Position numbers and translations under genes: made by a program. The notes below the pieces were generated by a model. That model had not been told where the DNA came from and did not search any database. It was given only the letters and a program-made list of their open reading frames with translations. Positions 21,081 to 26,885 of a DNA stretch of 38,329 nucleotides are shown here, one piece after another. Origin of the DNA: a virus; the IMG/VR virus record IMGVR_UViG_3300033997_000182, positions 1 through 38,329 of that record, one strand, 5' to 3'. How positions within the stretch are numbered: the stretch's first letter is position 1; every line of letters begins with the position of its first letter.

Positions 21081-24000
21081 ATGAATGAAATTACCACTCA
21101 ACAACAGAAAGGTTCCGTTATGAATGAAACTATTATACACACACAGTTCAGTATTTACAACAATTTTTCAGAAGCCGTGCCTATGGCGCAAGTAGGTTTA
21201 GAGGAACTACACGGTTTGTTCCTTCACGGTAATAAAAATGTGGCTGGTGTTCGCCAGTTCACCGAACTATACATTTCCACTGGCAATAAGCTGTTCAAGA
21301 ATAAGGCCAATGATTTTAAGAGTAATCTCCCCTGTTTTACCCCGGGCGGATTGTTCGGCACTCATCGACGTGATGACCAGATTTTAAAGTATTCAGGTGT
21401 TGTCCAAGTTGACGTTGACCTAAAAGTTGCTGGCGGTTCCGAACTGGCGGTTAAGTGTAAGGCGGAAATCTGTAAGCTGCCCTTTGTTAGTCTGTGCGCT
21501 ATTTCGCCTTCCGGTGTTGGCGTCAAAGCTTTGGTCATGTCCAATAACGTGGACATCACGCACCACAAAGAACTGGTTTACCAAGTTTGCGAAATCATCG
21601 AACGAACCATTGCCCCGATTGTTGGCGATGTCCTGCCGATGTCCAAGATTGTTGACCGTTGCGGTAAGGCGCTGTCCCAGCCACTCTATCTGACCGAAGA
21701 TAAGGAAGCGTTCCTGAACCTGTCTTATGTTCCCTTTGAATTCAACCATGTTGATGGTTGGTCGGAAAATCCCGCCAAGGTGAAGCGTGTTGCCAAAGCT
21801 GGAAGTGTTATCCGAACTGTTAAGGTTGCCGGTGTTTCTGGTCGGGATGTTGCTACACAGAAGCGGGCTATCAATACCTTTGTGGCGAAGATGAAAGCTC
21901 GCCCGAAGACTGCTACACATGACGGAGGTTTTGCGCATCGCACTGCTGACGCAGTTGCCCTCATCTTTTTCGCTAACCGTATCGGGTGTGATGAAGAAGT
22001 TGTCCGTGATTGGATGATTAATGATAATTGGGATGATGCGCGGGATTTAGAACGTGTTGCGGAAATGTATAGAACCTATGCCGCAGACCATGGCGTTGGC
22101 TACGAAAAGGAAGTTGAAGTCCAAGCAATCATTGATGATAGAGCTGATGAAGATTGCGTATGGGTTCCCGCTGGCGGTTATTTGAGTGATGTTATTGATG
22201 GTCGGAAGATTGAGCGTTCAACACACATTGTTGCCCCTACTGGTTCAGGTAAGACGCATCTTCAATTCGACGGCCCGCAGATTTGGGTATTCCCAACAAC
22301 TGCCCTTTGTAATCAATTCGTGATTAGTTCTAATGTGAGTGCGGATGGTGCGAAGGTGTTGAAAAATGCTTGGACTGTTTATGGTGATGCTCCTTGCCCC
22401 GAAGGTTCCCGTGAATTGATTATCACCACTTATGACAGCTTCGAGCGAGTGGCGAAGAGTGTTGATGTTCGTGATTACACTGTTGTGCTTGATGAGGTTC
22501 ATAACTTCATCACTGCTTCAAAGGAGGATTATAAATTAGTAGCTCTGCGCAATACCCTTGGATGGTTGCCACGGTGTAAGAAGGTGATTACTCTTACCGC
22601 AACACCATTCCCGCATTGTATTTCTACGTTTGCTGACTATGACACTATTGTTGCCAAGAAAAAGGATAGTTTTAAGCGGACTGTTAAGTTGTTGAGTAGT
22701 GAAGAAAGCCGACGTGCTGATGTCGTCAAGAGGATTGTTGAGCGTGATAATTTCGCATTGGTGTTCCTCCAAAATACCGAACGCAGTGCCCTTATCCCTT
22801 GGGAAAAAGAGTTTGCCTCTATGGGTAAGAAGGTTGTCTTCATCAACTCCCGGAATAAGGGTAGTAAAGAGTTCGGGGAAATTGTTCGTCGTCAACAGGT
22901 TGATGAAGGTTGCGTTTATGTATCAACGTCAGTGATTGCCGAAGGTGTGAGTATTCAAACAGAACTCGATGTTGTTGATGTTTACATCTTGGCGGCAGAA
23001 CACCCATTCATGATTGAACAGATGTCGCGAAGGTTCCGCCAAATCAAAGAACTGAATGTTTTCATTCTGACCGATGGGAACGGTGTTGGTGATTTGACAG
23101 TTGAAGATTTGGAAGTTGCTGCGGCAGAACGTCGGGAACAAATGGGTAAATTGGCGGGTGGAATGGTTGAGGCGTTTGAAGCAAGTGGATTGGCATTAGA
23201 TGACGCTAACATTAGTGGTGCGCCAGCTTATGAAGATGCCAATGGAATGTGGAGGGTTGACGAACTGTTGATTGAAAATAACATTTTTCAGAATGAATGC
23301 GGTTTGTTGAAGGGCAATAAGCAATTAGTTATGGAACTATTGAACAGGAAGTATGGCTATGAAGTTGTTGAAGAGGTTGAGAAGATGAATGAGAGTGCCA
23401 AGGCGTGGTATGTTGATGCTACGCCGAGTGAAGTTGTAGAAATGGCGAAGAATGTTGCTATCGGTCGATTGTTTGGGGGTCGGTTTGATGTTCCGAATGA
23501 TGAAATGTTCGCCGATGCTCTTCGTAAGCATAGCCGGTTTGTTAGTAAGATTGTGGCTGGTCTGCCGGGGATTACTAAACTTGGTCAGGTGAAGATGAAA
23601 CAGATTTTTGATGCTTATGATGTTTGGGATAACACAAGGTCAGCACGATTTATAACCTATGTTCGACTGCTGAACAGTGGTAGTGATGTTAGACATCAAT
23701 TCCGTCAACTGGTGTTGAAGTATTGTGTAGGGGTTCCGCTGTCTCCTGAAAAGCTGAATGGGTATGGTAGTATTTTGTTTGACCATGAAACCCTGTCGGC
23801 TAGTGATAGAAAGAAGAGTGAGTTTATGGCCTCTGTTCTCATGGCTCATGATAAAAACAAAAGCACGGAACGGACTGTGAAGCAGGTACCCAAAATCAAT
23901 AGTGTTGTTAGTGGTGATGTGGTTGAAGTCGTTGGTGTGGACGTGGAAGAGGTGAGGTCAAAGACTGATGTTTACACCTATACACCGAATCCAGAACTGA

Positions 24001-24140
24001 TGACTTTTGAATCGGAGTTGATGGCCCTGAACATCTTCGGTTATGAAAATACCAAGTTGTCAGTGGGTAGACCTGTTGTCCTGTCTGATGATGTCCAGTT
24101 CAAAAATGAGGTGATGTCTATCCCGGGTTTTACCTTCTGA
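21081..24140 (+). CDS. Primase-helicase fusion: BT4734/VirE-N-like domain plus SF2 helicase (1019 aa)
   Basis: ATG at 21081 (AAGGAAAAAACT upstream); a second ATG at 21120 with GAAAGG nearby is possible. Residues about 90-235 resemble the BT4734/VirE N-terminal (PF08800-type) domain associated with primase-like proteins, with acidic motif VVQVDVDLK and ISPSGVGVKALV. From about 380 on there is an SF2 helicase: Walker A APTGSGKTH (about 384-392), DEVHNF (about 470), TLTATPF (about 505), IAEGVSIQTELDVVDVY (about 620-637) and motif VI QMSRRFRQ (about 646). The last about 300 residues are unassigned, with an acidic C-terminal tail. This is probably the replication initiator/unwinding protein; no polymerase gene is present, so host polymerase would be used. 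Confidence 0.85.
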   Translation: MNEITTQQQKGSVMNETIIHTQFSIYNNFSEAVPMAQVGLEELHGLFLHGNKNVAGVRQFTELYISTGNKLFKNKANDFKSNLPCFTPGGLFGTHRRDDQILKYSGVVQVDVDLKVAGGSELAVKCKAEICKLPFVSLCAISPSGVGVKALVMSNNVDITHHKELVYQVCEIIERTIAPIVGDVLPMSKIVDRCGKALSQPLYLTEDKEAFLNLSYVPFEFNHVDGWSENPAKVKRVAKAGSVIRTVKVAGVSGRDVATQKRAINTFVAKMKARPKTATHDGGFAHRTADAVALIFFANRIGCDEEVVRDWMINDNWDDARDLERVAEMYRTYAADHGVGYEKEVEVQAIIDDRADEDCVWVPAGGYLSDVIDGRKIERSTHIVAPTGSGKTHLQFDGPQIWVFPTTALCNQFVISSNVSADGAKVLKNAWTVYGDAPCPEGSRELIITTYDSFERVAKSVDVRDYTVVLDEVHNFITASKEDYKLVALRNTLGWLPRCKKVITLTATPFPHCISTFADYDTIVAKKKDSFKRTVKLLSSEESRRADVVKRIVERDNFALVFLQNTERSALIPWEKEFASMGKKVVFINSRNKGSKEFGEIVRRQQVDEGCVYVSTSVIAEGVSIQTELDVVDVYILAAEHPFMIEQMSRRFRQIKELNVFILTDGNGVGDLTVEDLEVAAAERREQMGKLAGGMVEAFEASGLALDDANISGAPAYEDANGMWRVDELLIENNIFQNECGLLKGNKQLVMELLNRKYGYEVVEEVEKMNESAKAWYVDATPSEVVEMAKNVAIGRLFGGRFDVPNDEMFADALRKHSRFVSKIVAGLPGITKLGQVKMKQIFDAYDVWDNTRSARFITYVRLLNSGSDVRHQFRQLVLKYCVGVPLSPEKLNGYGSILFDHETLSASDRKKSEFMASVLMAHDKNKSTERTVKQVPKINSVVSGDVVEVVGVDVEEVRSKTDVYTYTPNPELMTFESELMALNIFGYENTKLSVGRPVVLSDDVQFKNEVMSIPGFTF

Positions 24141-24147
24141 CCAGTGC

Positions 24148-24315
24148 TGACGATTATGTATGGGTATTGTCTTTAAGAACATAACGACACATAATCGTCA
24201 ACTTGACCAACTTGACCACTTTGATGACCTGTAAAAGAGAACCTATCCACCGATACATCCGTAAGTTGCCCCGAGTTTACGAGGTGGCTTACAGGGGGTT
24301 TTTTAGGAAATAGGT
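24148..24315 (-). repeat. Structured repeat element, copy B
   Basis: Reverse complement nearly matches copy A (2524-2690). On the plus strand it begins with the 53-base hairpin (24148-24200, arms TGACGATTATGT/ACATAATCGTCA), then CTTGACCAACTTGACCAC, then the stem-loop part ending at GGAAATAGGT. The hairpin core reads in the same plus-strand direction as in A although the flank is inverted. It lies between the primase-helicase and GIY-YIG endonuclease 3. Confidence 0.8.
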
Positions 24316-24344
24316 CATCAATTAGAAATGAGGAAAATAAGATT

Positions 24345-24854
24345 ATGGATTTCGATCTTGATCATTGTGTGTATGCCCATTTTTTAAAAGGAACCGACAC
24401 CATCATTTACATTGGTTCCGGTAGAGAACAACGGGCCAATAAAACATCAGGTAGAGGATACAATGAGTTGTATGGATTGTTTGAATGCTTCTACGGCGTT
24501 GATAAAATTATCATTGAAGACGGGTTGTTGAAAGAACAGGCGTTGAGAATAGAAACAGAACTAATCAAGCAATTCACACAATCACACCCACACACCCTAA
24601 CTAACAAGCAAAACTCAATACAGGACAAAAAACCAATACTGTTGAGCAAATGCGGGCATTATTATGTAATGAAGACATTTGAAGCAGGTGGGTTTAGAAA
24701 ACTGCGCGACTATTTTCGCGAGGACTGGATACAAAAACGATTATCAAAGTATGAACTCAAACTCATCACCGACGAAACAGAGTTCATCAAGGGTAGAACT
24801 GAAATAGATTTATTCAATAAGGTGTTTCTGGGGCTTATTCCGGATACACGGTAA
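24345..24854 (+). CDS. GIY-YIG endonuclease 3 (169 aa)
   Basis: ATG at 24345 with GAGGAAAA upstream. The N-terminal core shows HCVYAHFLKGTDTIIYIGSG (GIY/YIG strands), Arg in GREQRANK, and Glu in ALRIETELIKQF. The remainder (RKLRDYFREDWIQKRLSKYE, C-terminal FNKVFLGLIPDTR) is helical and differs from the other three, so its DNA-recognition part is distinct or lost. It stands alone between element B and the minus-strand early genes. Confidence 0.8.
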   Translation: MDFDLDHCVYAHFLKGTDTIIYIGSGREQRANKTSGRGYNELYGLFECFYGVDKIIIEDGLLKEQALRIETELIKQFTQSHPHTLTNKQNSIQDKKPILLSKCGHYYVMKTFEAGGFRKLRDYFREDWIQKRLSKYELKLITDETEFIKGRTEIDLFNKVFLGLIPDTR

Positions 24855-24889
24855 TAAAAAAGGGTGTCCCTCCCTACCGGACACCCTTC
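24853..24889 (-). terminator. Intrinsic terminator of the minus-strand methylase unit
   Basis: On the minus strand AAGGGTGTCCGG, loop, GGGACACCCTT followed by TTTTATT. It also lies at the end of GIY-YIG endonuclease 3, but only the minus strand has the T-run. Confidence 0.8.
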
Positions 24890-24893
24890 ACCA

Positions 24894-25013
24894 TCAACCC
24901 ATGTAGAAGAACCTACCGCCAACATCAACCCGTGTCCACTTCATCGCGGGCCAACATCTTCGCCGGGCAAGCCCGGCTTTTATCTTTTTCCTTCGCCTAT
25001 TCCGCATCTTCAT
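24894..25013 (-). CDS. Very basic small peptide (39 aa)
   Basis: ATG at 25013, eight bases after the methylase-like stop, with GAGG as ribosome site. The stop at 24894-24896 sits right before the terminator. The product starts MKMRNRRRKKIKAGLARRRC and ends with DVGGRFFYMG. Arg/Lys make up nearly half of the first 19 residues, suggesting nucleic-acid binding or compositional chance. A plus-strand hairpin with T-rich 3' side (24962-24990) lies inside it. I rate it probable because of the site, spacing and terminator. Confidence 0.45.
   Translation of the reverse strand: MKMRNRRRKKIKAGLARRRCWPAMKWTRVDVGGRFFYMG
24962..24990 (+). terminator. Possible plus-strand terminator of GIY-YIG endonuclease 3
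   Basis: GCCGGGCAAGCCCGGC followed by TTTTATCTTTTTC. It overlaps the minus-strand 39-aa frame. Confidence 0.55.
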
Positions 25014-25022
25014 CTGTTCGCC

Positions 25023-25493
25023 TCACTCGAAAGAAAAATCATAGGTAAGAGCATCCGCACAGACAATGTTTTTATCCACCACATGACGAAATTGTTCCTG
25101 CCCACACAATAGGCGATCCTTGGTTAACCGGACGTTATCGGGCATGATGTCAACACCATAGGTTGTCCGCAAAGCCTGTCCGAAGTCCGCAGTTAAATCC
25201 CGGTCCCAATAATCATCAGGCAATGTATTAAGGTCAAAAACACCTTTGGTTAGCTTGTATAACACTACACCAACCAAAAAGTTCCCATCCCCGCAAGATG
25301 GGTCAACGAAGGTCTTTGAAGGGTCGGTAAAGGCATCCTGGTACAGTTCATGAATCTTGGCCAGAATTTCCCGAACAAGAGCATTCGGCGTGAACACTTC
25401 CCCCTTGGCCTTTATCCGTGCTCTATCACGCTCAATCCCGGACATGTAGCCCCGGTCAATGGCATGTAAGATGTAATCAGCAAGCGTAAACAT
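25023..25493 (-). CDS. Truncated N6-adenine methyltransferase-like protein (156 aa)
   Basis: ATG at 25493 with GGAGG four bases upstream. The protein shows KGEVFTPNALVREIL (a typical entry to Type I/IIG-like N6-methyltransferases), motif I as VDPSCGDGNFLVG, and later VDIMPDNVRLTKDRL and NIVCADAL, the SAM-binding half. It ends SFE shortly after, with no (N/D)PP(Y/F) catalytic motif. It could bind SAM or serve as a decoy or regulator, or be a split enzyme that needs a partner. No DNA endonuclease partner is next to it. Small phage proteins of this kind exist, but their role is not well defined. Confidence 0.75.
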   Translation of the reverse strand: MFTLADYILHAIDRGYMSGIERDRARIKAKGEVFTPNALVREILAKIHELYQDAFTDPSKTFVDPSCGDGNFLVGVVLYKLTKGVFDLNTLPDDYWDRDLTADFGQALRTTYGVDIMPDNVRLTKDRLLCGQEQFRHVVDKNIVCADALTYDFSFE

Positions 25494-25557
25494 CAAACCT
25501 CCACAAAGTTCGCGCCACTAAAACATTACAACATAAATTAAATCTCATAAAAAAGAA

Positions 25558-25582
25558 AAGGGACCAGAAAGGCCCCTTATTT
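25558..25582 (-). terminator. Intrinsic terminator after the 93-aa gene
   Basis: On the minus strand AAGGGGCC, loop, GGTCCCTTTTCTTTTTT; imperfect stem, about 20 bases after the stop. Confidence 0.6.
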
Positions 25583-25599
25583 CAATTCAAGAATGAGAT

Positions 25600-25881
25600 T
25601 TACTTATAAATCTTGACTGGTTTATCCTTTTTGACTTGTTCATGACGAACTGACGTGCCTCTATTGGTGGTATCAAAAACACCACCATCAACAACATCAA
25701 TTTTACCCTTCATGCGTTCAAGATTGGATTTTATGCGTGATAATTCAACACCTCCAATAACAGCAGGTGATAATTCATGTTCGTCGCAGATTGCTACAAA
25801 AGCTGATAGGTGGTCAACAGCATCTTTGATGTGTTCCAGTTTATCGACATAGATAGTTTCAATACGTTTTTGATAGGCCAT
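25600..25881 (-). CDS. Unknown helical protein (93 aa)
   Basis: The start at 25881 (MAYQKRIETIYVDKLEHIKD) is preferred because a TAAATA box (25905-25910) lies 23 bases upstream; a longer frame from 25935 would read through the box and the first inverted repeat. The sequence is helical (LEHIKDAVDHLSAFVAICDE, LSRIKSNLERMKGKIDVVD) with a basic C-terminus (EQVKKDKPVKIYK). The ribosome site is weak. Two operator-like inverted repeats lie just upstream, so it may be autoregulated. There is no recognised DNA-binding motif. Confidence 0.55.
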   Translation of the reverse strand: MAYQKRIETIYVDKLEHIKDAVDHLSAFVAICDEHELSPAVIGGVELSRIKSNLERMKGKIDVVDGGVFDTTNRGTSVRHEQVKKDKPVKIYK

Positions 25882-25904
25882 GATAGTTGATGAAGGTAAA
25901 CAAC

Positions 25905-25910
25905 TATTTA
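25905..25910 (-). promoter_or_regulatory. TAAATA box for the 93-aa gene
   Basis: The minus strand reads CTGTTAAATAGTTG; it touches the first operator-like inverted repeat (25911-25943). Confidence 0.45.
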
Positions 25911-25943
25911 ACAGTTGAATGATTGAAGAAGTCATTAAACTGT
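25911..25943. repeat. Operator-like inverted repeat, copy 1
   Basis: Arms ACAGTTGAATGA and TCATTAAACTGT flank a nine-base centre TTGAAGAAG; 11 of 12 arm positions pair. The 18-base core ATGATTGAAGAAGTCATT is repeated at 25986-26003. Confidence 0.75.
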
Positions 25944-25977
25944 GAAGATGGGTATAGAGGGATAGGGAAGAACGCAG

Positions 25978-26011
25978 ACAGTTAGATGATTGAAGAAGTC
26001 ATTGGGACTGT
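25978..26011. repeat. Operator-like inverted repeat, copy 2
   Basis: Same core as copy 1 with outer arms ACAGTT and GACTGT. The centres are 67 bases apart. Candidate repressor or recombinase binding pair. Confidence 0.7.
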
Positions 26012-26212
26012 TAGGCCCGGAGGCCGGCCGATAGGCAAGGCCGGAGGGCTTTAAAGAATTTTTCGACTTCACAAAAAATAGAAGCCATTCGTGCCCCCCG
26101 CCCAATTTTAATAATTTGTTAATAAAATTTTAATAAATAGAAATATTTTTCCAATTATCAATTCTATCATTCGTGGTTAATTTTCATTTTTACCAATTTT
26201 GCCGGAAGTATT

Positions 26213-26249
26213 ACAAAAGCTGGAACCATCACAAAAGCTGGAATAATCA
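26213..26249 (+). repeat. Two tandem 18-base repeats
   Basis: ACAAAAGCTGGAA occurs at 26213 and 26231 with period 18, each followed by (C/T)(C/A)ATCA. Confidence 0.75.
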
Positions 26250-26533
26250 AATTGGCCATCAAGCAAGGGTTGTGCCAAGGGTCGGGGAGGGTGGAATTTA
26301 TCAATCTGGGCACTGTCCCATTTTGGAGCAATGTTTAGCCTGATAATCGGGGGTTATCGTTAGTTATCCGTTTTATCGTGGGTAAAGTTGTCCCGACTGC
26401 CACGGACCTACCACCATCACAACCCCTTGGATGTGGGGGAGGGTGAATTTCAGGTGAGGTGCGGGACCGTACCAATGGGGCGCTACGGGGGTCTAACAGG
26501 GTCCAAGCTACCCAGACAGCTACAACCCTTCTA

Positions 26534-26599
26534 ACCCTCGCTACAGGGGAGCAACTTTCCCGCTACAGGGGAGTATTATTCTACCCCCATCCCTCACCT
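26534..26599. repeat. 66-base perfect direct repeat, copy 2
   Basis: Identical to 19259-19324. Carries the same two CGCTACAGGGGAG units 22 bases apart. Confidence 0.9.
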
Positions 26600-26648
26600 C
26601 AAGACCGCCGATGAAGTGATGTCGGCATTCATCAAGACCGTTTAGAAG

Positions 26649-26750
26649 CGATTACAGGCCCTACGGGGCCTTTTCTACGTCCCAAGCTACCCACGTAGCT
26701 TCAAGCCTTCCAATCGCATCCTAGGCGTTCTAGGGGCTTCCTAGACCCTC
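26649..26750 (+). repeat. Diverged relative of 19560-19645 (inverted)
   Basis: GCGATTA, a terminator hairpin, GCTACCCACGTAGC and TCCTAGACCC in the same order as the minus strand at 19645-19560. A shorter form of the GCTACCCA block also occurs at 26504-26535. Confidence 0.6.
26656..26676 (+). terminator. Orphan intrinsic terminator in non-coding region
   Basis: AGGCCCTACGGGGCCTTTT with no gene directly upstream on this strand. It suggests an untranslated transcript or attenuated readthrough. Confidence 0.65.
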
Positions 26751-26842
26751 CCCAGCGTTCCCAGACCCTCCCCAATCCTCATCAAAAATCAAATTCATCC
26801 ACACTGACCATGTGGTGTTCCTGCCAAGTGGGTAAACCTATT

Positions 26843-26851
26843 TGCTACAAT
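26843..26851 (+). promoter_or_regulatory. Extended -10 promoter of the integrase
   Basis: TTGCTACAAT holds a TGC extended motif and TACAAT (26846-26851), with no good -35. The expected start near 26858 gives a leader of about 28 bases to the ATG at 26886. Confidence 0.45.
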
Positions 26852-26885
26852 CACCACATCATCAACCACCCTGAAATTGTTAGAA

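Larger units (their letters stand above)
26012..26876. other. Repeat-rich non-coding region upstream of integrase
   Basis: No convincing gene was found in about 865 bases. It contains an A/T-rich block (26105-26190), an 18-base tandem repeat, a CGCTACGGGGGTC site at 26481-26493, copy 2 of the 66-base repeat, a terminator at 26656-26676, two related blocks with CAAGCTACCCA (26504 and 26685), and the integrase promoter. It is the best candidate for a replication origin and/or the phage attachment site. Confidence 0.5.

Noticed and set aside
26590-26646. Short frame encoding HLKTADEVMSAFIKTV as the tail of a broken gene
   Set aside because: It opens just after a stop in the same frame and has no start; could be a remnant but there is not enough sequence to support it.
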